Assembly (NCBI GenBank): GCA_025093985.1
Contig: JACAAK010000003.1
Location: 1,922,001-1,986,000, forward strand
Length of the DNA stretch: 64,000 nt
Reading direction: 5' to 3'
DNA from: Calvatia gigantea
Lineage: Eukaryota > Basidiomycota > Agaricomycetes > Agaricales > Lycoperdaceae
Positions 23,991 through 35,700 of the stretch are shown in pieces. Positions within the stretch are counted from its first letter, which is position 1. Each line of letters begins with the position of its first letter. Under the pieces are notes generated by a model, which saw nothing but the letters and a program-made list of their open reading frames with translations, was not told where the DNA came from and ran no database searches. A program made the position numbers and the translations under genes.

Positions 23991-25929
23991 ATGCACCGTC
24001 GTGCTCTACGCCGTCTCCCATTGCCGGCGGCCACCACGACACACCCGACACCCACCAACATCCCCTCCTTCACCCAGGCGTTACAGGCAGCTGCCAGTCG
24101 AGCATGGGTACGACGCGCCTCCCCACGTGCGAAACCGTGTATTACTGGAGTGGATACACCAGTGGTGCCGTGCCCACGATTTACGAGCTGCGATAGGTCT
24201 GGGCCAAGCTGTAAATTTGCGCAAGACAACTTCACGACAAGAGGGTTCGCCACCAGGTGGGTGGCAAGTTCGACTCTACATCCTCGGAGGTTGATAGTTG
24301 CCCGCAGCAGAACTCAGGTTACCAAGCTACGAGCGGGGATGAAGACAGAGGAAGAATATATATCAGATGGTGCTCCGGCCTCGGCGAATGCTTGTAGTGC
24401 GAGTACTACCTTTGAAACGTCCCTACCCATGGCCTCCGGTTCGACCAACAAACCAGAGACTTGTGGAAAATTATCCCACCCCCGTTATGGCGTCGATCGA
24501 ACGGAGTTACGTCTAGGAATCTTCACCAGTAGTGACCACTTAGATTTGGCAAGAGACAAACCCTTTCGCCTCGAGCCTCAACATGCCGACACACAACGGG
24601 CTCTTATCGAAACCGCTTCCACACCGCCGCCACTAAAACCGGTATTAATTTCACAAGCTCAATTTCCCAAATCCCTCCCAACTCCCACATCTCAAGAAAC
24701 ACTGTATGACAACCTCCGCCTTTCGTTAACCCTCAAACCTTTACCCCAATTTCCGGTTTTAGTTGACTATCATGACTCATACCCAGAGTTTCGGTCCACG
24801 AAATCTTATAATCTTTTAATTGAACTTTCCATACGGCACGCCCAGTTTGGCGTTACTACCTGGCTATTCGACGCCATGGTCAGGGATAAAATTCCTCGGG
24901 ATTCACTCACCCGCAAGCTATCGATACGCTGGCTTGTGCGAACAGGGAGGTGGGAACACGCCTGGACACAAGCGACTACCTCGACAGCTGATGAAACGTT
25001 GTATAAACCGCTACGAAATGGACGACCTCCGAAAGCCATTCGAATACCCTGGTACATATGGCTGGAGCTTCTTTTCGTGTGCAAACGCGGTGCTCTTCGG
25101 CGTACGAGAAACTTTCGCTGGGATATCGACGAAGAAGGAAATCCCGTACGTTTACCCACATTCGAGATCGTCAAAGATCCTGCTCCTGGAACAGAGGCAT
25201 TTACGAGACGGCGGCGTCTTCTTGCTTGTGCCCACCCCGTGCTGAAATATGGTGCGAATTGGAAGCTACTCCGTCCGAGCTTGATTAAAGGAGCCGTTTA
25301 CTCCACCCTACGTGAAGGGCGAGCTTCTGAGGCGGCGGAATTGGTGAAGGCATATTTTTTTATGTTGCCTCAGAAGATCAGTGACGAAACCGCCGCCCGG
25401 TGCATGGGTATCATCCATTTGCTACTAAGTGCGGACACGGGGAGTGGGTTGGCTTCGATGTATGCCAAGCGTAGGCTTTTGCTATCACTGTTAAAGATGC
25501 ATCCCTCCTTCAAGCCTTCGCCAACGAGCCTTTTCCATATTCTAGCTCCTCTGAAGGCGACGAAGAAAAGTGGGACGATTGCTTTTAAAGTGATGAAAGC
25601 GTTTCGGAAGTCATGGGGAAACGAGGTAGGTGGATACCAGCGTGCGGAGACGGGTCGGATCGTTGGCACAAAAGGAGGGTCGTACAGACATCGTGCAGAC
25701 GTTACTGGATGAGGAGTTACTGGCGCGGAAAGCTGCTAAATTTGCCTCTGCCTCTGTAGTTGCACCCGCGACTGCCCAGCTATCAAACCTACGGGGATTA
25801 CGCCGCCCCCCTGATCAAGTCCTGTTCACCTCCAGAGGCACACAAAGAATGCTGTGGGCCAAATTTAAACAACGAATCCGCCGGAAGCAGCGCCAGAACG
25901 TTTGCACGAGTTCGAATGGCACAAAGTAG
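23991..25929 (+). CDS. Hypothetical protein, probably mitochondrial, PPR-like helical
   Basis: Long open frame with the start chosen at 23991 (MHRRALRRLPLPAATTTHP): the Arg-rich, acid-free beginning is typical of a mitochondrial targeting peptide. An in-frame ATG at 23934 would put an acidic Cys-containing stretch in front. The middle is helical with repeated units such as YNLLIELSIRHAQFGVTTWL, KLSIRWLVRTGRWEHAWTQA and LREGRASEAAELVKAYFFML, suggesting a divergent pentatricopeptide or TPR-like solenoid. A 49-nt GT-AG intron (about 25627-25675) joins KSWGNE to EGRTDIVQTLLDEELLARK; without it the frame ends at 25712 with unconserved residues. The C terminus is very basic (WAKFKQRIRRKQRQN). A role in mitochondrial RNA handling would be a guess; no family is recognised with certainty. 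Confidence 0.55.
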
Positions 25930-28180
25930 TTCGACACGCTGGTTGTCACAACCGAATGTCTACATCCTTACCCAGAAAAATCTGCCTCTAGACATCTTGT
26001 AATAAACTCGGGGTGGGCCCTTCAATTCTCTGCGTTTGTTAGTCAACCTTGTCTTGGCCGTTCTGGGGTTTACTAACGACTATGAGAAATTGGAGCCGCT
26101 AGCGTTTTCTCTTAGAATCTGCGATTGATCCGTCAAGTCAAACCTGTGCTGTTAGGCTTTCCAGAAACGCCCCGAGAAGTTGGGTGCAAAGATTGCGTCC
26201 CCACGCCCGAATACCCCAGCGCCTCAGCACCCACCGGCGCACGTCAAGGAGTCTGCGCAGAATCCGGCCAGGACCAACCGCCAACATCAGGCCGAAGACC
26301 TGACAGGCAGAATCCTTAGTTGCCGCACTTCGGGACCCCAGCTACTGGACCAGGCAGCCAAAGAGGTTTACCAGATCGGAGTTAGACTCGCCAATAGATC
26401 TGGTTCAGGCACAGTTAGCCTTTAAAAAGGCTGAGTGGCGAAACCAAGCCGAACACCCGGCCGCTTTGTAAGATTTCTGAACCACCCTGGATAGATAAGG
26501 AGATTACATTGAGACATGCTGCAATGATCAAACACGACTCTGAAAAACTGGCGAACACGAACCCTGGATGCCTCAGCCTTCAAGCTCCAAGTTCAAATTA
26601 CAGATATGACATGGTTGCCCGGATTTCGTTCTGAAATAGACAAAGAATCACACCCACCCATGGCATTCGAAAAGCAGCCGCCCTGACGGAACAGAAATAC
26701 TAAATGCCTTGTTACACTCCCTACCTCTTCCTAAACTGGATAAGTGATTTCATTGGTGACCGGTGACCTCGCAACAGTACTGTCTGGCCCTTGTCCTCCC
26801 AATTTTCACGCATGTTACCGGCGACCAAAGAAATACACGGTGACGCCTCTGGTTTGAAGTTTCTGTCCAACGTGCTGCAACCGGAACGAACGGGTGACCA
26901 TCGTTGGACTTGTGAGTTCAAGAATTGGAGTCCTTTTATGTATGGCTGGAATTGCCCGAGTCAGCGCCGACCACGAATATGTCGGCTAGGACGTTCTTCT
27001 TTCTTAGCACTGAACGTGGCTTCTATCGGGGGCCCCAGTCATTCGGGCCTGTCTGCCTGCTCAGACAGCGAATTCCAAGGCACAAAAGTGACAGGCACAA
27101 AAATTGCGCACGAATACACACTAATACCCGGCCAGACCACTCACCAGCTGAAACGTTGACCCCTGGTGAGTCGCCCTCCGGTGCCCGGTGTGCATAGCGT
27201 TAACCGTGCGCGGCGACTCTCGGGGTAATACGTGCGCAGGGTCACAAAACGGCTGTTTTTAGTATGGTATCTGAACACCTTCTGCAATGCCATTTTGTGT
27301 TACTTTCCGACAAAAACCTGTCCCGAAAGCTGCTACTCTTATCGTGATTTACTCCGACCCTTCATCGGGATCGTACCATTGTCGGATCTCGTGCCAACGA
27401 TTTGCCATCCAGTTAGTACGTCCGCCCTACGCCTAATGATCCACTTTTGGCGGCAGAGGGACCACAATAGCTGATCGAGACTGTACCCTTGGGGCCCCCC
27501 TTCTTCCCCTACCTCACTCCTTGTCTTATACCGTGCCCAACGACACCTAGAGGCGTCAATGGGTCGCGAGTCACCGTCTAAGCACGGCTCAATCAGTGGC
27601 TCTTGGCGGTCGGTAACAGTTGCTGTGTTTCAATGGTGGTTAAACTGGGAGGTGCGGCGATGACTCATGCATCGTGATTGGCCTGTCTTTTCTGACCCGA
27701 AGCTCTTAGAGCACGTTTGTGCTGCGGGGTCGAGCGGTCTCCATAGTAAACTCCCCCAAGTCCGGATTCATATTCAATCTATGACTTTAATAGTTTGTAT
27801 TCCTACCACAACGGAAGTACTAGTTAGAGTTTCGCCTCCGGCAACTTGGAAAGTGTATCTCATGGTATGTTATTCGCTCCAAGTCAATGGAGTTCCCAAT
27901 AACGGCATCAGATACGAAAGTAGACCCGACATTTTCGATCATTGTCTTTCCTTCTTATCGTGTCATCCTGTTTTCGAATGGTCTTTACTATTTCGACGCA
28001 TCTCTCCCGCTGGCACTATCTACGATATTCATCACCAGTCGATGACACTGTCAGATCCAATTTTGCGGAGCTACCGTTAAAAAGTCGATGGGTAGGTGCG
28101 TTTTGGCCCCATAACCCTAGTTATCGCACATTTGCCCTGTCCAATCATTGGTGCCCCGAACATGCCCCACGCCGAACAAG
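25930..28180. other. Gene-poor region with degenerate coding-like remnants
   Basis: No intact gene is found. The frame around 26160-26720 reads like a stop-riddled protein (for example DLVQAQLAFKKAEWRNQAEH and LLHSLPLPKLDK), which may be an old retroelement gag-like fragment; no reverse transcriptase, integrase or terminal repeats are visible. Short open frames at 26791-27197 and 27667-28301 lack conserved motifs. Base composition and codon sense are poor compared with both flanks. Confidence 0.35.
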
Positions 28181-28924
28181 ATTTTGTCGCCCTCTCATGC
28201 GTATGTGTTGGAGTTGGTCCCGGTGGTACTACTTCCATGGTCGCGTAGGCAGTTTGTTTCCTTGCTACATGACGAATTTCCGTCTGGGACTTAATAGCTG
28301 ATGAATTTCCTCTTCTAGTCGTGTCGCCGTTACATCCTGGTTTGGTAACGTTCAATTGGAGGCGTTTGTTTCGCCTGGTATCCATGTGTGAAGTCACCTC
28401 TCATTTCGCTCCCCCCGTTCTTGATTAGTGTCTTCCCCGGTAGGCGGTGACAGATTATAGAACTTCGACCACAGGTATCACAGAACAAGAACTGAATTCC
28501 CGTACGGTCTTTGCTTTTTACAGAACCCATTGACGCCAGCGTTGCTGTTATAGCCGAAGCCTTGTCATTTGCCATAGTGCAGCAAAAAGTAGCTGAATTG
28601 ATCAAAGGAAAGGTTTTGGTAGGGCACTGCCTCTGGAACGACCTCTCGGGTGCGTGCAATGGGGTTACCACTGGCTATTGTTCGGCTTGACCCGTGTTTC
28701 GCTGCCAGTACTCGGAATCCCACACCCTGCTGTGGATACACGCGATGTCGCTTTATATATGGTAAGTCCTGCACCACTCCGAGGTCAAGCAACGTCTGAC
28801 GTAGCGTAATACTTAATAGCCATTTCGCAACAGCCTGAAGGCCCAACACGTCGTCGGATTGCCTACTCTTATGTGGAGCTTGATGAGTCGTGAAATACAA
28901 CAGGCTGGAAGCCACATTCACCCT
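28181..28924 (+). pseudogene. REX4-like 3'-5' exonuclease copy lacking catalytic motifs
   Basis: Six exon-like blocks in consistent frame with normal splice sites: ~28181-28244, 28319-28385, 28444-28501, 28524-28649, 28709-28761, 28820-28924. They spell an ISG20/REX4-type DEDD exonuclease: FVALSCVCVGVGPGG, VTDYRTSTTGI, LIKGKVLVGHCLWNDL, LGIPHPAVDTRDVALYM, PFRNSLKAQHVVGLPTLMW. Family members have ALDCEMVGVG at the first block; here the catalytic Asp and Glu are replaced (ALSCVCVGVG). The ND of the second motif remains. The third motif, expected soon after SREIQQAGSHIHP, is not found; the sequence beyond degenerates. No start exon is found upstream. REX4 acts in rRNA processing, but this copy should be inactive. 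It may be a young pseudogene or a pseudoenzyme. Confidence 0.6.
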
Positions 28925-29647
28925 GTACGTATATGACCACCTTTATTTGTCTAGATGAAGTCTGGAAATGGCGTAGGTCGAAAATGCGAGAGCCGCAATG
29001 GACCTCTATCGATCTTGCGAAGGGGTATGGGAAGCTGCCATTGGAAAAAGCAACTGGCCTTGTCTCCTTCCTCCAAGTACATTTTCCAGATGCTATACCT
29101 GAACTTTGCTCTCCACAATTCAATGAAACACTATGTGTCGTGGGCTTCCAACGTCCAGGTCCTCACTATTTGTTCGATATCTTTACCATCCAGGCCAATT
29201 ACTCCTCGCTATGATGTCCTGCATGCTGTAATGTGATGGATTCACTGTATTATGTCTGTGATAACTCGCTCAACCATCATAGGCTAAATCAGGAGTGAGG
29301 AAACCTTTCAGGGCGACTGGTAACTTTTGGATGGGGGCATCTATTTAGTCTATATCCCTATATGGTAGTTGTTACTCCAAAATGGGTTAAAGTGATCAAT
29401 TCTTCTAGGTTCGGTCACAGACCGTGACAAACCAACGCATCACAATTTACGGCACGCCTTACATTGGGGGCGAATCTGAAGACATGTATGAACTGATGAG
29501 CACTAGATGAGCTGTGGATGAATTCTATTCTACTTGGATGTTTCCCTAGTTCTGTTCATATGTGCCAGATGGTCGTCTCGTCTAACTGTGCATGTCATCA
29601 TGCAGGTGCGCAGGCATTGTATTCCAAGCGGATCTTTCTGGTGGGTT
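28925..29647. other. Intergenic, about 720 nt
   Basis: Downstream of the exonuclease remnant and beyond the 3' end of the carrier gene, so two 3' ends converge here. Two overlapping 93-codon frames at 28933-29236 may be the decayed tail of the exonuclease. No other feature is seen. Confidence 0.35.
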
Positions 29648-31293
29648 TTAGTGGCGTGTCTGGAATTCCGGTAAGATGGTTAACGGCTCGAACAGGAGCG
29701 AGAAAAAAAAAAGGGACCCTACTTCCTCAGCACCTAAAAGCCGCATCACTCCCTCGTAGACAAATAAAGCGGATGCATTGACGGGAAATGCACGCAACAT
29801 TATAGGTGTCAAGCCACGGTAGAAACCTGCAAGACCTTCGGCGATATAGATTTGGCGCGCCACGGTGGTGAACGACGGGCGTGCGAAGGTATTGTCCAAA
29901 ACGCTCGAGGGTACAGGATAGGGCCTTGGATATGGGTACGCCATCATTCGGCTGAATGGATAGGTTTGAACGTTTTCGCAATTGCCTGAAAACCGTATGA
30001 TTTATAGCTTACTTTTTTACGTTGTCTGCGGGGATTGCCATTCCCCAGTAAACGAAGGAGGCAAGACCCCCAGACAAGAAATTGGCGGTACCAGTCGACA
30101 TCTGTCATATAAGAACGACGGGCAAGACGGGGTGAGAGAGTTCTGGTAGGGGTGAAATCCCAGAGCTTCTACTCACTGAATATGGGGTTTTCTCTAGACG
30201 TGAGAAACCACGCATCAAGGCCTTTGGAGTTTTTGAGGTTAATAAGAATTGCGCAGCGAATTCACTTAGATGTACCTCGACCTGATAAGAACATCCAGAA
30301 GAAATTTGCGCGAAAAGCGAGGCTACCTGTAAATCCCGACCACATGCCAATGATGCCTTGCATGCGAATGATTTGTCTCGCACAGTCGATAGGGCCTTTG
30401 AACTGACGATCTGCAACTGCCCTTTGGGATTGTAACTGGAGCTTTACTGTCAATGGGTTTGTAATGGGCAAGGTTAGACGCTCGATGTGGGTAGGAAAAG
30501 CAGGACGCCTTGCCTTTGAGTAATTCCACTGGGGTGGCTATGACGGCACTAAGTCGTTAAAAGATGAGAGCGGTGTTCACTACGCAGCCAGCAAGTCTTG
30601 TCTCTGACCTCGTGAGACCAGAGAATAGGCCGGCAATGCCATGACCCAACACAGTTAAACGTGGGCGTCCGGTCAGTGGGTGCGATTCCGTCATGCCATG
30701 ACGGAGAAGAAATAATCGGTAATTATGAAGAGACCCGAGGAGAACCGAATCAATAGCGGCCCAGCCAACTGCCGGAGGTGTAGCTCCCTTGTAGAGTGCA
30801 AGGACACCCTATAAAGCAATTGAGTTTGTGGAACATGCAAAAAAAAACACCGTTCTAAGTCCCTCAGGAGATATGAGATTCGGGACGTACCTCATTGCGA
30901 GCGATTTTCGTAAGAACGTCAAGAGCTCCACGGTATGTTCCGGGAGGGGAGCATTGCATTCGCGTTTTTACTGTGTCAAACCTACATTTTAGTGAGAAGG
31001 GGGTTCTATTTCTGCCTGTCAAATAGGGTTGTGTTAGAGGGTCGGAAGGTTTACCGCAGGGGGACGGGACCAGACCTCAGAAACGTGTTCACCCGTGTCC
31101 AACAGCTACCTAAGAGTGTTGTCAGTGATGTCTGCTTGGCACGTTTCGAAATGATTGCGCATCCGACCTTGGTCAGACCTAAAACAGCTACCTTTTAGTG
31201 AGAAACTTGATTTCTTTGGTTTCCCGTACCACTTCCGAGACCTGCGAAGGCGCCAACGATTCTAATGTGACCAGATTGTGCATTGTCACCCAT
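29648..31293 (-). CDS. Mitochondrial carrier family (SLC25) protein
   Basis: Minus-strand gene from MGDNAQSGHIRIVGAFAGLG (31293) to a 12-nt last exon (29648-29659) encoding TRH-stop. Exons: 31230-31293, 31093-31105, 30891-30981, 30609-30808, 30514-30548, about 30280-30446, 30177-30221, 30013-30101, 29723-29951, 29648-29659. Carrier signatures: FDTVKTRMQ in repeat 1, ATPVELLKVKLQLQSQ in repeat 2, IPADNVKNRMMAYP in repeat 3, plus GLTPIMLRAFPVNAS near the end. The closest family by memory is the fungal carnitine/amino-acid carrier-like group; the substrate is unknown. Oddities: the usual Pro before FDTVK reads as Gly in this model, the intron after ELLK has GC-AG ends, and the junction between FWMFLS and ALMRGFSRLE does not keep frame. 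Either an indel or a misread exon border lies at 30222-30300. Confidence 0.75.
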
Positions 31294-31458
31294 ATAATTC
31301 ACAAATGGGCGTTGTGATGCTGATAGAAGATGTGTTGAAGCTTGAGAGTGGTGTGCTCAATGCATCATGCATTGATGCCTCGCCCAATTGCAAACACGTG
31401 AACGGCAATCCGGTTGACACCCGGCCACATCTCTCCCGTGCACTCACAACATTCCTGC
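31294..31458. promoter_or_regulatory. Divergent promoter region, carrier / RING-CH gene
   Basis: Only 165 nt separate the two start codons, so both promoters must overlap here. The sequence includes a near-palindromic AATGCATCATGCATT (about 31359-31373), which could bind a dimeric factor; this is only a visual observation. Confidence 0.35.
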
Positions 31459-32465
31459 ATGTCGGATGCCACTGGTAACAACGATCCACCAGAGAAACAA
31501 TGTCGGATATGTTTTGACGGTCCTGAGGCAGGAGGGCGAGCTAGGAAGACTTATCCGTCCTTGTTTGTGTCGAGGATCAATTAGCGTACGTCTTCAACGT
31601 CGGAGCCGCTGTCGTGGCTGACAACCTGAGGCCAGTACGTCCATGTGCAATGCCTCCACAGGTGGAGGAACACCTCTTCTTCCAGAAGCGCTTTCTTCTC
31701 ATGCCCGCAATGCCACTACAAGTATCGTTTCGCGCGAACCCGAATGGTTGGGTTGGCCTCAAATCCAAGTATTGCCTTTCTTCGTCAGCAGTCTGTCTTG
31801 GCTCATTTACTCCCTTAGTCCTTGTTGGGGGCCTCTCTGGTCTATTCTTCACTATCATCGTGATGCTCGCTTCCTATATCACTACTTATTTCATGCCCGC
31901 GTTCGAGGAGCCCACGACATCTGGCTACTACTTTTGGTCCTTTTTCTATGTTTCCCCTTTCGAGGTGGCCCAGGACTTGGTAGCGGCGGCTTTACGCATT
32001 CTGAGAGAAGGAGGAATTGACGGCCTTCTCGACGACACCGTTCCTTCAAGCAGATCTACTACCCAAGGCCGTCAGGCTGGTCATTCCTTTCGTCCTCCAT
32101 CAAATTCTAGTTTCATCAAGAGATTCGTCAAACGATTTCTCTTGGGATTACCACTTGTTGGTGCCGGTTCTCTTGTTCACATGCTACTCTCCGTTGGATA
32201 TCTTGTTCCGGTACAATGGCTAGCTCGTTACAGAGGCAATCGGAACCGCCGGGAAGGCTCGAGAGATCTCGCAGCTCTGATTGTTGTTGCCCTTTTGGTC
32301 ATAGGCGCTCTCAGGTCTGTCTCGTTCTATCAAAGGTTACCACAGAGTTTTATTGACGAGATTTGTGGGACCTTTAGAGCTCTTCTTAAAATGTATCAAC
32401 TCACTCAAACTATAACGCAACGGCTTCTGTTACGGGCGGAGGACGCCATTGTCGAAGTTGTATGA
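31459..32465 (+). CDS. RING-CH (RINGv/MARCH-type) membrane E3 ubiquitin ligase
   Basis: Three exons: 31459-31585, 31636-31768, 31819-32465. A RING-CH finger opens the protein: QCRICFDG, RLIRPCLCRGSIS, YVHVQCLHRWRN, FFSCPQCHYKY, giving the C4HC3 zinc ligands. Hydrophobic segments follow (LVGGLSGLFFTIIVMLASYI, FLLGLPLVGAGSLVHMLLSV, LAALIVVALLVIGALRSVSF), so the enzyme should be anchored in an internal membrane and ubiquitinate membrane proteins. Oddity: the frame slips by one base in the GGAGGGCGAG stretch (about 31533-31542). Removing one G gives PEAGGELGRLIRPCLC, which matches the family. As read, translation would stop in exon 1. An assembly error is the simplest explanation. Confidence 0.8.
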
Positions 32466-32757
32466 CGTATCAATCCTTTGACAGCGCCTCTCGAGATCTT
32501 GTGCCCCAAGTTCAGCAGCAACACGGTACCTGGAGCAAAGGCAGCAGTCAACAGTGCCATTGTTCACACGAATACAGTAGATAACATGACCACCGTACCT
32601 TTTGTATTGGATTTGGAATTCTCTTGGTTAACTGCATTTGGGGTATTATATTTATCGCGAACCATTGTTATTAGCGTTGTAACAGATGAGACACACGGTA
32701 CACATTGACAACTGGGGATCATTGCAAGCCAAAAAAGCGTCCTAGAGTCTAAAATCG
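32466..32757. other. Convergent 3' intergenic region, 292 nt
   Basis: The RING-CH gene (+) and the nucleoporin gene (-) end toward each other here. Apart from two 3' UTRs nothing is recognised. Confidence 0.4.
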
Positions 32758-35700
32758 TTACCAATTTCGTCGCAATTGTCGTTTGATACTCTCATAAACC
32801 CTCTTGGTCTCCGACCTGCTAGGTTCCAACTCGGAGAGATAGTGGTCGATTGTCGAATCAATCCTCCCAACTGGGAATTCACTTGCAGAAACTGAGGATT
32901 GGGGTCGCAAAGCCTCTTCCACCCAGTCGTTTAGAAGAACAGCGATGTCAGACGAGATTGCCTGTACATTGGCCTGATCATTGAATGGCGGTACCTGTCA
33001 AATTTTGAGTAAAACGAAACCCAAGGGACCATCACAAAAGTACCTGAGACTCATACATCTCATGGAACACATCCCATATTTCGATAAAGGGAACTCCGCA
33101 TTGGATCAGAATCCGGGGAGTCCAGCCATGTGGCAATTCGTTCTTGTGAGCCAACGTAAAACGTACAAGCAATGTTGCAATGTGTCCTGCGGGGACTATG
33201 AGCACTGAAAACCATATCTACACACGTAACGCACGCAGTGGGAATGCACTCGTCGAAGGATAGAATCTTTGTCCGAGGGGGATAACCCGAGATAGAATTA
33301 GATCAGCTGTCGCGGTTGTTTCCAGGTTTTCATTGAGTACTAGATGAAGACTGTTGGTAATTATGTGAGTACCGGAAAAAGAAACGACCTACTCTCATCA
33401 AAAATCTGATTCCATATGGGCCTGACCACACTTTCGTCCCGATGCTCAGATACATGGAGGCAGAGGAGTTGAAGAGCCGGCAACTGAAACGCAACAGCAT
33501 ATCCTTGGTATAGCTGAGCGGCAACAATGAGTTTGGTGGATCCACAGGTTCTGATGACTCACCTCTGTCATGGTCATAAGCTGTTTAGACAGCATTTGGA
33601 CCTTTTGCCCGACCTCGGGAGCGTCGTTAACGTGAGGCAGGAGCGTGTTGTATATCTCCAGTTGGACCTGAGCGACATCCAATTTCTCTTCCAAATCCGT
33701 CAGGAACTGAATGGCCGTTTCATGACGTCCACCGGCTGAAATCGGATGCGACTTAGCGTTGGCAACTGCCAGCGTCAGATACTCCAAGCGTGAACTCAAA
33801 TCGAGATCAAATCTGCAACAAACATTTTGCACGGGACCGGCAAAATCAGCTGCCTGTACCTAAGATTGAAAAAGGGCCGGGCTGCTCACTGATTGGAGTC
33901 TGCAAGAGCGCCCAGGATTTCAGCTGCGCGCAGCGGCTGACCGTTCTTGACGTAAAACTGCCAAAGTAGTTGATACTTTTGCACAGTTACTGGTTCACGT
34001 CTGAGGTGAGCTTCAAGGTACATCGGCCGCATCTGGTATGCGAGGATTGAGTTGTGACAGCGATATTAAAAAGAAAGACGTCAGCCACACCTCCAATAAA
34101 TCATCGGCGAGACCACGCCCAATTAACCAATCATAAAGAACCGAATGGAACATCTCATCTTCACTCCCAAAGGCAAGCTCATACGCATGGCTGCGCACGG
34201 TCTCGGGATCGTCAAGCCCAGGTAAGGCGTGTGCGGGTTTCTTCGTCCCACATTTCTCTTCGAACACCGAGAGCGAATCCATGATGAGATCATAACATTG
34301 CATACGTTGATCGGCCTGTTCTTGGCGAGGATCAATCGCAGGTGATCCTGCATACCAGTAGTCCAGCCCGGTGTTATCTGGATCGAACACTTGGGCACAT
34401 GCTAACGGAAGGAGCACAGCGCCTGTTGGTTATAATCAATAATACAACCAAAACGATTGAGTCAATGCGACCTTTCGCGTAATCCAACTGTTGATAGTCC
34501 CCGATGATTTCCCGTAATTTTTCGAACTCAATGATTCGGGAACCCTTGATGAACAACCTAGACAATTTATCTGAATGTTTGCATCCAGTCCTAGAACTAA
34601 GGAAATTACCGTAATGATTCAGCAAGCCAATTTTGTCGTTCAGCTGGGCTCTTTGTCTCAACAGCTTTTCGGATATTTTCTCTTGCCTGTCGGCCAGCTA
34701 TCAGATGAAGTTCGGCAACACAAAGATAAATTTAGTGACACACCTTGTACAGCATCACATCATCAGTGCTGCAAAACGAGCCACATCTTCGCTGAAGCAC
34801 TTCACTGACGGTATCAACCTAGAATACTTGTTCATCAGGTGATAGATTGGATTCCGGTTCGTCGGAAACATACGCTGATTTGCTGGCCAATTTGCTGGTC
34901 AATGACGACATTTACCAACGCTCTGGATATTGTCATGCCATTTTGCGTTGTGATCAGGTCCTCAAACGTCTGTTCAACAATCAATTTTTGAGTTTCCTTA
35001 TCACACCTTTCAATGTCTGGGTTAGGATCCGAGTCCGAAATTCACGGGGCAAGAAAATAATACTGACTGGGAGATAAGCTCTCCAATGTGGTAATCATTT
35101 AGGAGGAGAATAAAAGAAAGAGCTTCGATGGTCCGGGTGAGAAGCGCAAGAAGCTCCGTCACAGAGTGTTGCTCAGCCTGGCTTTCCCTCAGTTTTTATA
35201 CGTTGCCAAAAGGCATTCACGGACCTTTAACGCCTCTTGATTCACCGTTGGATCTCCCGGAGAGGCGTGGAATAAATGGGGATTCTTGTCGAAGAAGTCT
35301 TTGAGGGCGAAAAGATTTTTTTGAATCATGACAAGAATGCGCTCTGGGACGTTAAGTTGTTGTTTATCCAGCGCTCTGCAAAGAATTAGATCCTCATCAC
35401 CACCAAAATGCCGGTGAATGGAAAAGTTGCCGTACCCCATCTTTGTCAACTTGGCTTTCCACATGGGGCGCACCAAACGAGCAAAATAGAGGGCAAACCC
35501 TTCACGGCGCCCGCTGAAGATGGCTGAACCCTGGGCATCACCTAAAATAGCAAGAAGATGAGGGTGTCAATAATCATCAGCGGCAGGTTTATGAGCATGT
35601 ACCAGCGCCGTAGGTAACTCGTTCTGTCCAAATTGGCCGCTCCCCAAAATCGTAAAAAGCCTGTTTGGCGACGGCGGCGATCTCAGGACTAATGTAAATA

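Noticed and set aside
25930..28180. Intact retrotransposon
   Set aside because: No reverse transcriptase or integrase motif, no terminal repeats or target-site duplications could be seen by eye.
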